Assembly: GCA_027334785.1 (NCBI GenBank)
Contig: DAHWQF010000116.1
Span: 1 to 8,993, forward strand
DNA: 8,993 bases
Source: Acidimicrobiaceae bacterium
Lineage (GTDB): Bacteria > Actinomycetota > Acidimicrobiia > Acidimicrobiales > Palsa-688
Direction: 5' to 3'
The notes below the pieces were generated by a model that had not been told where the DNA came from, made no database searches, and saw only the letters and a list, made by a program, of their open reading frames with translations. A program made the position numbers and the translations under genes. Each line of letters begins with the position of its first letter. Within the stretch, counting starts at the first letter, position 1. Positions 1-6,500 of this stretch are shown one piece after another.

Positions 1-1588
1 TCATCAGGTGGGACAGTTGTTTGAAAGAAGTGAGCGAAATGCCATTCAGGCTGGTGAGGACGTCACCTTGGGCGAGGCCGGCTTGGGCGGCCGGCGTGCC
101 GCTGACGGACTGGTAAACCTCGAGGCCGGTGGCGCTGTTGGCCGGTTGCTGGGTGGTGGGGGAACCGTTGGGGAACTGGAAAGTGTTGGAGTTGCCCGCC
201 GAGACCAACTGCAGGCCCATCCAAGCCGTTGCCCCCACGTGGATGTCGCTCGTGCCCTTTCCCGCCTCGATCGCCTGCGCGATGCCGAGCGCCCGGTCGA
301 TGGGAATGCTGAAGCCCTGGGTCCCTTGTTGGGCCAACGCGAAGCTCGCAAGAGCCGCAGTGTCCATCCCGATGACCTCGCCGGCGGTGTTGACGAGCGG
401 CCCCCCGGAGTCACCCTCCTGTATGGGAGCGTCCGTCTCGATCATGTCCGAAAGGTTTTCTGCGGTGTGGGTGAGTGCGTCCGAGGCGGTTATGTCCTGG
501 TGGAGGGCTATGACCGTGCCGGTAGCGCTGCTCGGTAGCCCTCCTGTCCCGCCGGCGTTGCCGATGGCCACCACCTGCTGGCCAACCGACGCCGGCGAGT
601 TCGCGATCTTGACGGTGGCCAGCCCGGACGCGCCCTGAAGCTGCAAGAGGGCGACGTCGTGGACGTTGTCGTAGCCGAGCACCGTGGCGCTGTAAGTCCT
701 GCCGTTGCCGATGTCGGTCGCGCTCACTTTGGTGGACTCGTCGATGACATGGTTGTTGGTGAGCACGAGACCGTCGGAGCTCAGCACGATGCCGGTGCCG
801 GCGCCGGCGGCGTTGTTGTAGCCGAACGAAACGTTGATGTCCACGATGGCAGGGTCGACAGCGGCGGCTATCGCGGCCACGTGGGCGGGACCGCCGGAGC
901 CCTGGGCGGCCGAGCCTGGTGCGGCCGAGCCCGGTTTGGCCGGGTTGCTTGCCCCCGAAGAGGGGAAAGTGGCGCCCGCTGTCTTGCTCGCCGGCCACGC
1001 CACCCGGCTGATGCCGGCGCCAGCCGCCGCAGCAGCCACTACGACCAGGATGCCCGCTGCTGAACGCAGGGCGCGGCCCCGTGCTGTTCCCGACGAGCGG
1101 CCCGTGGGAGGCCCGTCGTGCTGCTGCGGCGGTGGGGGGCCGTAGGGCGGCGGGGCGTACCCACCTCCGCCATAACCCGTGGGGCCGTACCCGCCCGCGC
1201 CGTACCCACCTCCGCCATATCCTGTGGGGCCGTACCCGCCCGCGCCACGCCCGGGTGGTGTACCGAGAGTCCCGTAGCTCCCCGAGGCGTACCAAGGGCC
1301 ACGCTCACTTGCGGCGCTCAAGGCCCCGGCCGGCCACGTTGGCGAGGTCAGTTCGGTCTCTGTAGGAAGCGGGGACGTGGGTGTGTGGTGGTCCGGGCCG
1401 ATAGGTGCCTCGCCGCCCGGCGCGCTGAGCGCGTCGCGCTCGCCGGGCCAGGTGGGTGCCGTGTCGGTCGCCGCCGGGTGGGGGGCTACAGCCCTGGTCC
1501 GTGCCCCGTCGCCCGTAGCCGCCGCCGCGTCCGGACGCCCGCCATGGCCAGCACCTTCCTGGTGAGGCCACCGTTCTCGGTCGCTCAT
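1..1588 (-). CDS. Membrane-anchored HtrA-like trypsin-family serine protease with PDZ domain (C-terminus cut by window edge)
   Basis: Predicted S1C (HtrA/DegP-type) serine endopeptidase, likely acting outside the membrane in protein quality control or stress signalling; the natural substrate cannot be told. Reading from the ATG at 1588, 529 codons are open to the window edge. Residues 1-170 are a low-complexity tail rich in Pro, Gly and Tyr, with GYGGGGYG-type repeats at about 114-143. One hydrophobic segment at about 177-193 (AAGILVVVAAAAAGAGI) should be a signal anchor, placing the tail in the cytoplasm. The protease domain follows at about 233-440 with a full triad: H280 in TNNHVID, D311 in HDVALL and S394 in GDSGGPL. 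A PDZ domain begins near W456 and continues through GLEV (488-491) and GLAQGDVLTSLNG to the edge. The start is supported by GGAGG a few bases upstream (minus strand GGAGGCAGATATG) and by an unbroken frame. Family assignment is firm; the paralogue is not known. Confidence 0.93.
   Translation of the reverse strand, partial: MSDRERWPHQEGAGHGGRPDAAAATGDGARTRAVAPHPAATDTAPTWPGERDALSAPGGEAPIGPDHHTPTSPLPTETELTSPTWPAGALSAASERGPWYASGSYGTLGTPPGRGAGGYGPTGYGGGGYGAGGYGPTGYGGGGYAPPPYGPPPPQQHDGPPTGRSSGTARGRALRSAAGILVVVAAAAAGAGISRVAWPASKTAGATFPSSGASNPAKPGSAAPGSAAQGSGGPAHVAAIAAAVDPAIVDINVSFGYNNAAGAGTGIVLSSDGLVLTNNHVIDESTKVSATDIGNGRTYSATVLGYDNVHDVALLQLQGASGLATVKIANSPASVGQQVVAIGNAGGTGGLPSSATGTVIALHQDITASDALTHTAENLSDMIETDAPIQEGDSGGPLVNTAGEVIGMDTAALASFALAQQGTQGFSIPIDRALGIAQAIEAGKGTSDIHVGATAWMGLQLVSAGNSNTFQFPNGSPTTQQPANSATGLEVYQSVSGTPAAQAGLAQGDVLTSLNGISLTSFKQLSHLM
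1157..1246 (-). repeat. Two tandem 45-bp units coding for Gly/Tyr-rich repeats in the protease tail
   Basis: Positions 1157-1201 and 1202-1246 are direct tandem copies of 45 bases that differ at only two positions (acc versus tcc and cgt versus tgt in plus-strand triplets). Each unit is exactly 15 codons, so copy number can change without breaking the frame. On the minus strand each encodes a 15-residue block of GAGGYGPTGYGGGGY type. A degenerate continuation (YAPPPYGPPPP) follows towards the membrane segment. The near identity suggests a recent duplication. Confidence 0.85.
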
Positions 1589-1610
1589 ATCTGCCTCCGG
1601 CTCACCTGGC

Positions 1611-1629
1611 GAGGGACGCACCGTCCCTC
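1611..1629. other. Perfect inverted repeat between the zinc finger gene and the protease gene
   Basis: GAGGGAC (1611-1617) and GTCCCTC (1623-1629) form a perfect 7-bp stem with a 5-base loop. It lies 24 bases after the stop of the DksA/TraR-like gene and 22 bases before the protease start. Neither strand has a good T-run directly after it, although the plus strand continues TTCGTCGTT, so it is not a textbook intrinsic terminator. It could weaken read-through, shape the protease leader mRNA, or be a protein-binding site. Confidence 0.45.
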
Positions 1630-1652
1630 TTCGTCGTTCCAGTCAACGTCCT

Positions 1653-1910
1653 TTACCTGTGAACGTCCTGAGCCCGCCCTGAATCTCTGTCCAACGAGGG
1701 ATGACCGGGCGGGCGCTCGTGACCGGCGCAGAAGCGCTCGGCCGGCGATGACGAGAGCCGCTCTGCGCCGAGCGGCTCTCCACAGGCCTCGCAGAGCCCG
1801 TAGGTGCCTTCCTCGAGCTTGGCGAGAGCGCTCTCGACGTTGTCGAGGTCGCGCCGTACCGTGGCAAGCAACTCTTCCTCCGCTCCGAAGCCAGCCTGCT
1901 CCATCATCAT
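1653..1910 (-). CDS. Short DksA/TraR-family zinc finger protein
   Basis: An 85-residue protein whose core (about residues 16-64) matches the DksA/TraR zinc finger family. These proteins reach into the RNA polymerase secondary channel and alter promoter response, often with ppGpp. The signature RDLDNVESALAKLEEGTYG runs straight into a zinc site C40-x2-C43-x17-C61-x2-H64. The last ligand is His rather than the usual Cys, a variation that still allows zinc binding. There is only one short helix before the finger, so the long coiled coil and acidic tip of E. coli DksA are absent and the architecture resembles TraR. The first 16 residues and the tail after residue 65 (ERPPGHPSLDRD...) look unstructured. 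Start: three ATG codons in a row (1910, 1907, 1904), with no in-frame ATG, GTG or TTG above them for at least 100 bases and no clear Shine-Dalgarno. Family is sure; whether it acts on RNA polymerase is inferred. Confidence 0.87.
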   Translation of the reverse strand: MMMEQAGFGAEEELLATVRRDLDNVESALAKLEEGTYGLCEACGEPLGAERLSSSPAERFCAGHERPPGHPSLDRDSGRAQDVHR

Positions 1911-2002
1911 CCGGTCTAGCGCAAGACCTGCCAGTCCCGTCGGCGAGCAGGCGCGCCCGGCTCCCAGGCCGCTCGCAGCCAGTCCGGAGTGCTTGAACAG
2001 GG
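1911..2002. other. Intergenic gap, transpeptidase stop to zinc finger start
   Basis: A 92-base gap without a recognisable gene. Right above the zinc finger start lies a small imperfect stem, GGTCT (1913-1917) with AGACC (1924-1928) and a 6-base loop, too weak to call a terminator. No Shine-Dalgarno is visible for the ATG at 1910. No -10/-35 pair convinced me. Confidence 0.4.
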
Positions 2003-2824
2003 TCAGAAGCCCTCCAGTTCGCTCGCGGGGCCCATGGCGATCGCCGGGGCCTTCGCCGGGTCGAGCCAGCGCAAGAACCTGTCCAGGTCAGCTTTGGGGA
2101 TGCTCACGCAGCCGAGGGTCGGCGCGCCCGTGGCGGCGTGGACGAATATACCTGACCCGGCATAGGGAACAACCGGGTGCAGGTTGTACTCGACGACGGC
2201 GAAGCTCGGGTAGTAGAGCCCCTCGGTCCAAAGCGCCTCGCTCTTCGGCCCAAAGGACGGCTCCACCCCGCAGGGGACGTGCTGGAAGGTGTTGTAGGTG
2301 GGCGAAGTCGGGTCCTCGTCCCACCAGTCGCCGCACACCAGTCGATGGTAGGGGCCGCGGTAGCCGGGGTTGGGGTCGTTACCGTAGACAGTGGGGGCTA
2401 TACGGTAGATGCCCGTGGGGGTGGTCCGGTCTCCCTCCCGATGGTGGTTGGAAAAACCGTGGGCGCCTATCAGTGCCGGCCACGGGCCGCCGGCAGCCTG
2501 CCAGCAGCCTCCTTCGCGAGACCACGTCTCCACGACGGCCACGCTCGTGCCAAAGCCGCTCGCTTCCACGGTCATCAGCTGAGCCGCGCCCAGGGTGGTC
2601 CGGAGCCGCTCAGCCAGGTTGGGCCGGCAGGCGTGCTCGCCTCGGCGGCTCCGGTAGCCCGGTCGGGCCCTTCCTGCCGTCATCGCGTCGCCCGCTCCCG
2701 CCTGCCTACCCACGGTGGCCGACGCTACCGATGTGAACCCTCCCAGCGCGGCAGCGGCCAGCGCGGCCACACTGAGGGACACACTGAGAAACGACAGCCC
2801 GCCGCTCGCTCGTGACGGCTGCAC
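2003..2824 (-). CDS. Secreted L,D-transpeptidase-like protein (YkuD fold, COG3786 type)
   Basis: Predicted exported enzyme of the L,D-transpeptidase superfamily, which makes or edits 3-3 peptidoglycan cross-links with a catalytic Cys. From the GTG at 2824 the protein has 273 residues. Residues 1-36 form a signal peptide: R5, a hydrophobic run FLSVSLSVAALAAAALGGF, and a cleavage site VASA|TV. The catalytic domain holds TTPTGIY, YHRLVCGDWWDEDP, FQHVPCG and the active-site block IFVHAATGAPTLGCVSIP with H229 and C239. Start choice: an ATG at 2938 would overlap the upstream gene by over 100 bases and add an Arg/Pro-rich segment before the signal peptide, whereas the GTG at 2824 has AAAGG 5 bases upstream and begins 8 bases after the DUF2630 stop. 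The family's exact substrate is not settled, so a peptidoglycan carboxypeptidase or another cell-wall role is possible. Confidence 0.88.
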   Translation of the reverse strand: MQPSRASGGLSFLSVSLSVAALAAAALGGFTSVASATVGRQAGAGDAMTAGRARPGYRSRRGEHACRPNLAERLRTTLGAAQLMTVEASGFGTSVAVVETWSREGGCWQAAGGPWPALIGAHGFSNHHREGDRTTPTGIYRIAPTVYGNDPNPGYRGPYHRLVCGDWWDEDPTSPTYNTFQHVPCGVEPSFGPKSEALWTEGLYYPSFAVVEYNLHPVVPYAGSGIFVHAATGAPTLGCVSIPKADLDRFLRWLDPAKAPAIAMGPASELEGF

Positions 2825-2832
2825 GCGCGCCT

Positions 2833-3075
2833 TTACTGGCGGTAACCCTCGACGATGTCCCTCGGCCGCACTTCGGCGCTGTCGGGGTCTTGGCCCGCGG
2901 CGCGTCGAGCCCGCCTTTGGCGCAGGAGGTCCCAGCACTGGTCGAGCGTCTCTTCGATACGGTGGAGCCTGCCCTGCTCGTCAGCAGACAGCTCCAAGCC
3001 CTCGTGGGACCGCTCCAGGCTGTGCTCCTGCTCGACCAGGTTGTGGATTTCGTTGACTATCTCCGCGTCTTGCAC
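2833..3075 (-). CDS. DUF2630 family protein
   Basis: A small protein of unknown function, 80 residues from the chosen start. It matches the actinobacterial DUF2630 family through its whole length: an N-terminal helix (EIVNEIHNLVEQEHSLE), a polar turn, a second helix ending in the very conserved LDQCWDLLRQRRARR, and the closing DPDSAEVRPRDIVEGYRQ. It is all-alpha, highly charged, and has no signal peptide or membrane segment, so it is cytoplasmic. Start: the GTG at 3075 has AGGAGG 4 bases upstream, while the more distal GTG at 3096 has no spaced ribosome site and adds seven non-conserved residues. The transpeptidase-like gene begins 8 bases after its stop, so the two are probably co-expressed, but this does not reveal a function. 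Confidence 0.9.
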   Translation of the reverse strand: MQDAEIVNEIHNLVEQEHSLERSHEGLELSADEQGRLHRIEETLDQCWDLLRQRRARRAAGQDPDSAEVRPRDIVEGYRQ

Positions 3076-3102
3076 ACTGCCTCCTCTTCGGTTCACCTTT
3101 CG

Positions 3103-3133
3103 ACCGTGGCAGCGCCACGGTACCGTCTACCGT
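3103..3133. promoter_or_regulatory. Hairpin and cluster of ACCGT/ACGGT motifs in the glpD-DUF2630 gap
   Basis: The 76-base gap between the glpD stop and the DUF2630 start holds a perfect 8-bp stem with a 3-base loop (ACCGTGGC, 3103-3110, with GCCACGGT, 3114-3121). It overlaps a perfect 10-base palindrome ACGGTACCGT (3117-3126). The pentamer ACCGT or its complement appears four times in 31 bases (3103, 3117, 3122, 3129). On the minus strand the hairpin lies about 30 bases past the glpD stop, where a terminator would be, but no T-run follows. It may be a T-poor terminator, an operator for the DUF2630-transpeptidase pair, or both. Confidence 0.45.
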
Positions 3134-3151
3134 CGCTTGGAAGCCTGCCCG

Positions 3152-4948
3152 TCAAGGCACCGGGAGCAGCGCCGGCACCTCCGCGGCCAGGCGTGCGGCC
3201 TCGGCGTCGTCGCCGGCGTCGCGTGCCGCCCTCGCCCACAGTTCCGCTTCTCGGGCGTAGGCGGTCACTTCGGTGGCCAAGGTCGCTCGGTCCCAGCCGA
3301 GCAGCCCGGCCATCAGCGCTCCGACCTCCTCGGCGCACCCGGTCCCCCGGTCGGGGCTTTCTATGGCGAGGCGCGTCCGCCGGGAAAGCACGTCGTCCAA
3401 GTGCCGGGCGCCCTCGTGGGAGACGGCGTAGGCGACCTCGGCCCGCAAGTAACCGGAGCCTCCTGCCAAAGGTGCTGCTAGCGATGGCGCAGCTTTGATC
3501 GGGGCGAGGACCTCCGTGATAAGCGAACCGTAGCGGCCGAGCAGGCGCTCGACCGTGGCCGCGGGCAGGCCGTACTCGCGAGCCAAGGTGTCACGGCTGT
3601 CGCGGGCGGCGCTCAGGCCGCGCGCGCCGAGCAAGGGGATCTTCGCGGTTCGGCAGCTGAGGGCGTGGAGCCCGCCTTCAGCCACGGCGGCATCGATCAC
3701 GTCTGATGCCATGACCCGGTAGGTCGTGTACTTGCCACCCGAGACCACCACCAGTCCCGGCACGGGCCTGCCCACCGCGTGCTCGCGTGAGAGCTTGGTC
3801 GTCTCCTCGACCTCCCTAGGTACCTCCGCCCGTCCCGTCTCCCTGCGCTCCTCGCCCGGCCCCCGGACGACCCCCTTGCCGGCGACGAGCGGGCGGAGCC
3901 CGGCGTAGACCCCGACAACGTCGTCTTGGCCGAGGGGGTGTTCGAGGACGCTGTTCAGTTCGGCGAGGATGTAGCTGACGTCGGTGGAGGTGGCGAGGGG
4001 CCGTTCCTTGGCATAAGGCCAGTCTGTGTCCGTGGTACCGACGATCCACTGGCCTCCCCCCCAAGGAAGGACGAAGAGCACGCTCTTCTCGGTCCGCAGG
4101 ATGAGGCCGCTGCCGATGTCGAGCCGGTCCCTGGGCACGAGGATATGTGCCCCTTTGGACGGCCTCACCGTCACGCTTCGCCCGTGGCCGGCCAGGGCTT
4201 CGGTCTCCTCGGTCCACGGCCCCGTGGCGCACACCGTGACCTTGGCCCGCACCTCGTAGGCTTGCCCGCTCTCGGCGTCGCGCACCGTCGCGCCCGCCAC
4301 CCGGCCGCCCTCGTGCAGGAACCCGACGACCGGCGCCCTCGTGACGGCGAGGGCACTGTAACTGGCGGCGGTACGGACGACCTCGGCCACCAACCTGGCG
4401 TCGTCGACCTGGCCGTCGTAGTAGACGACGGCGCCGCTCAGGGCGTCTCGGCGCAGGGCAGGGGCATGCTCGAGCGCCCGGCGCTTCGAGAGGTGCCGGT
4501 GCCAGGGCAGGCCACCGCGCTGGGAGCGGCCGCCGTTTGCCGAGAAGGCGAGCAGGTCGTAGAGGGCTATTCCGGCGCCGACGTAGACCCGCTCGATGAC
4601 CGGCCGGCGCAGCGGGTAGAGGATCGCAACTGGGTGCACCAGATGAGGCGCGAGGCTCCCGAGCAGCAAGGACCGCTCCCGCAGCGCCTCGTGAACGAGA
4701 TGGAAGTCGAGCATCTGGAGGTAACGCAGCCCCCCGTGGACGAGCTTGCTCGACCGGCTTGAAGTGCCTGCGGCCCAGTCCTGGGCCTCGACCAAGCCGA
4801 CCGAGAGGCCCCGGGTGACTGCGTCGAGCGCCGCCCCCGCCCCCGTGATACCGCCACCGACCACGAGCACGTCGAGTTGCTCGCCAGCCATTCTGGCCAG
4901 GTCGCCGGCGCGCCTCTCAGGCGACAGGGCACTCGACTGGTCAGCCAT
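3152..4948 (-). CDS. glpD: Glycerol-3-phosphate dehydrogenase, FAD-dependent
   Basis: Oxidises sn-glycerol-3-phosphate to dihydroxyacetone phosphate at the membrane, passing electrons to quinone. The 598-residue protein is slightly longer than most actinobacterial relatives. Residues 26-54 hold the Rossmann FAD site (VVGGGITGAGAALDA), followed by the family signature GTSSRSSKLVHGGLRYL (61-77). Further conserved blocks are YYDGQVDDARLV (176-187), CATGPW (240-245), PSKGAHILVPR (263-273), GTTDTDW (304-310), YAGLRPL (348-354), TKLSREH (384-390) and GGKYTTYRVMASDV (404-417), then the C-terminal helical domain. A charged stretch at about 358-383 between YAGLRPL and TKLSREH seems longer than usual. 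The ATG at 4948 has GAGGTG just upstream (GAGGTGAACCATG). It starts back to back with glpK, completing the glycerol route. Function is firm. Confidence 0.97.
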   Translation of the reverse strand: MADQSSALSPERRAGDLARMAGEQLDVLVVGGGITGAGAALDAVTRGLSVGLVEAQDWAAGTSSRSSKLVHGGLRYLQMLDFHLVHEALRERSLLLGSLAPHLVHPVAILYPLRRPVIERVYVGAGIALYDLLAFSANGGRSQRGGLPWHRHLSKRRALEHAPALRRDALSGAVVYYDGQVDDARLVAEVVRTAASYSALAVTRAPVVGFLHEGGRVAGATVRDAESGQAYEVRAKVTVCATGPWTEETEALAGHGRSVTVRPSKGAHILVPRDRLDIGSGLILRTEKSVLFVLPWGGGQWIVGTTDTDWPYAKERPLATSTDVSYILAELNSVLEHPLGQDDVVGVYAGLRPLVAGKGVVRGPGEERRETGRAEVPREVEETTKLSREHAVGRPVPGLVVVSGGKYTTYRVMASDVIDAAVAEGGLHALSCRTAKIPLLGARGLSAARDSRDTLAREYGLPAATVERLLGRYGSLITEVLAPIKAAPSLAAPLAGGSGYLRAEVAYAVSHEGARHLDDVLSRRTRLAIESPDRGTGCAEEVGALMAGLLGWDRATLATEVTAYAREAELWARAARDAGDDAEAARLAAEVPALLPVP

Positions 4949-4979
4949 GGTTCACCTCGGAGGAGCGTAGCCTTGGGAG
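4949..4979. promoter_or_regulatory. 31-base divergent start region of glpD and glpK
   Basis: Only 31 bases separate the two start codons, too few for two normal promoters and leaders, so the promoters must overlap the opposite gene's 5' coding sequence. The hexamer CACCTC (4953-4958) is mirrored by GAGGTG (4977-4982). The first is the minus-strand Shine-Dalgarno of glpD; the second overlaps the GTG start of glpK. A further GGAGG at 4959-4963 is too far (16 bases) from the glpK GTG to be a good ribosome site. Confidence 0.6.
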
Positions 4980-6491
4980 GTGCCGGAGTTCGTGGGGTCG
5001 ATCGACCAGGGGACCACGAGCACCCGCTTCTTGGTCTTCGACCACGAGGGCCGGGAGGTCGCCCGCGAGCAAATCGAGCACCGTCAGCTGATGGCGCGCC
5101 CGGGCTGGTTGGAGCACGACCCCCAGGAGATCGTGGAGCGCACCGAGGCAGCTGTGGCTGGCGCCCTTGACCGGGCGGGCCTCGGGCTCGTGGACCTGGC
5201 CGCAGTCGGTTTGACCAACCAGAGGGAGACCACGGTCGTCTGGGACCGCCGGACCGGCCGTCCTTTCACCAACGCCATCGTGTGGCAAGACACCCGCTCG
5301 GAGGGCGTCATCGAAGCCTTGCGACAGAGCGGCAAAGCCGAGTTGGTACGCGAGAAGACCGGCTTGCCACCCTCGACCTACTTCTCGGCCGGCAAGCTCC
5401 GCTGGGCGCTCGACAACGTGGAGGACCTGCGCGCGGCGGTGCTGGCGGGGACGGCCTGCTTCGGGACGGTGGACAGCTGGCTCATCTGGAACCTGACCGG
5501 GGGCCCAACTGGCGGCCTTCATGTGACTGATGTCACCAACGCCAGCCGCACCATGCTCATGGACCTGCGCACGCTGGCCTGGGACGAGGAGCTGCTCGAA
5601 GTCTTCGGGGTGGCGCGGGGTCTCCTGCCCGAAATTCGCCCCTCGACGGGCACCTTCGGCGAGGCGACGTTCGGCCTTTCCCGGGCGCGGCCTGTACCCC
5701 TGGCCTCGGTACTCGGCGACCAGCACGCGGCAATGGTCGGCCAGGTGTGCCTGGAGCCCGGAGAGGCCAAGAACACCTATGGGACCGGCAACTTCCTCCT
5801 TCTCAATACCGGCGGGGACATCGTGCGCTCGGCGAGCGGGTTGCTCAGCACTCTTTGCTACCAGTGGGGCGGGTCGCCGGCGGTCTACGCCCTCGAAGGC
5901 TCGGTGGCGGTCACGGGCTCGGCGCTCCAGTGGATGAGGGACCAGCTCGGGCTCATCCGTTCTGCCGCGGAAACCGAGGACCTCGCCGCCCAGGTGCCAG
6001 ACAGCGCCGGTGTGTACTTTGTGCCGGCGTTCTCGGGCCTCTTCGCCCCGTACTGGCGACCCGACGCCCGGGGTGTCATTGTCGGCCTCACCCGAGCTAC
6101 GACCAAGGCGCACCTGGTCCGGGCGGCCCTGGAAGCGATCTGCTTCCAGACCCGCGACGTCGTGCTCGCCATGGAAAAAGACCTGGGTAGGACCCTCGGG
6201 GTGCTCAAGGTCGACGGGGGCGTAACGGCCAACAACCTCTGCATGCAATTGCAAGCGGACATTCTTGGTACCCCGGTGTCCAAGCCCGCCGTTGCCGAGA
6301 CGACCGCTCTCGGCGCTGCCTTCGCCGCCGGTTGCTCGGTCGGGTTCTGGTCAGGCCCCGGCGAGCTGCGCCGGCTCTGGCGCGAGGAGCGTCGCTTCGA
6401 GCCGGGCTGGAGCGAAGACCAGCGTGAATCGATGTACGCCGGGTGGCAGAAGGCCGTCGAGCGGAGCTTCGGCTGGGTTGGGGCCTCCTAG
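4980..6491 (+). CDS. glpK: Glycerol kinase
   Basis: Phosphorylates glycerol with ATP to sn-glycerol-3-phosphate in the cytoplasm, feeding GlpD. The 503 residues match the family length. The N-terminal phosphate loop is SIDQGTTSTR (7-16). Glycerol contacts are R82 and E83 in NQRET, W102 in VWQDTR, Y134 in STYFSAGKLRW and the catalytic base D247 in GDQHAAM. The C-terminal FGGY half has YGTGNFLLLNTGG (267-279), ALEGSVAVTGSALQW and KVDGGVTANN. The E. coli fructose-bisphosphate loop is not conserved, and I see no His at the site phosphorylated by HPr in Firmicutes, so neither control is expected. Start: GTG at 4980 gives the family N-terminus MPEFVGSIDQGT. A stop at 4968 excludes anything longer, but the only close Shine-Dalgarno (GGGAGG) overlaps this GTG. 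GTG 4992 is the alternative but would cut into the first strand. Confidence 0.97.
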   Translation: MPEFVGSIDQGTTSTRFLVFDHEGREVAREQIEHRQLMARPGWLEHDPQEIVERTEAAVAGALDRAGLGLVDLAAVGLTNQRETTVVWDRRTGRPFTNAIVWQDTRSEGVIEALRQSGKAELVREKTGLPPSTYFSAGKLRWALDNVEDLRAAVLAGTACFGTVDSWLIWNLTGGPTGGLHVTDVTNASRTMLMDLRTLAWDEELLEVFGVARGLLPEIRPSTGTFGEATFGLSRARPVPLASVLGDQHAAMVGQVCLEPGEAKNTYGTGNFLLLNTGGDIVRSASGLLSTLCYQWGGSPAVYALEGSVAVTGSALQWMRDQLGLIRSAAETEDLAAQVPDSAGVYFVPAFSGLFAPYWRPDARGVIVGLTRATTKAHLVRAALEAICFQTRDVVLAMEKDLGRTLGVLKVDGGVTANNLCMQLQADILGTPVSKPAVAETTALGAAFAAGCSVGFWSGPGELRRLWREERRFEPGWSEDQRESMYAGWQKAVERSFGWVGAS

Positions 6492-6500
6492 GGCGAACTG

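Noticed and set aside
411..1295. 294-residue Arg-rich open frame on the minus strand
   Set aside because: It is in a shifted frame of the same strand as the protease; the true frame has the full catalytic triad, membrane segment and PDZ domain.
411..1588. Possible frameshift in the protease gene, since several overlapping frames are open
   Set aside because: I read the frame codon by codon from the ATG at 1588 through the repeats and found no stop, and all motifs fall in this single frame.
1118..1996. 292-residue open frame on the plus strand
   Set aside because: It runs antisense to both the protease and the zinc finger gene, is dominated by Arg/Pro/Ala and shows no domain.
2825..2938. Longer N-terminus of the transpeptidase-like gene from the ATG at 2938
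   Set aside because: It would overlap the DUF2630 gene by over 100 bases and put an Arg/Pro-rich segment before a normal signal peptide; the GTG at 2824 has a good ribosome site.
4941..6254. 437-residue open frame on the minus strand opposite glpK
   Set aside because: It lies fully antisense to a clear glycerol kinase, its composition is Arg/Gly/His-rich and it matches no family; long antisense frames are common in high-GC genes.
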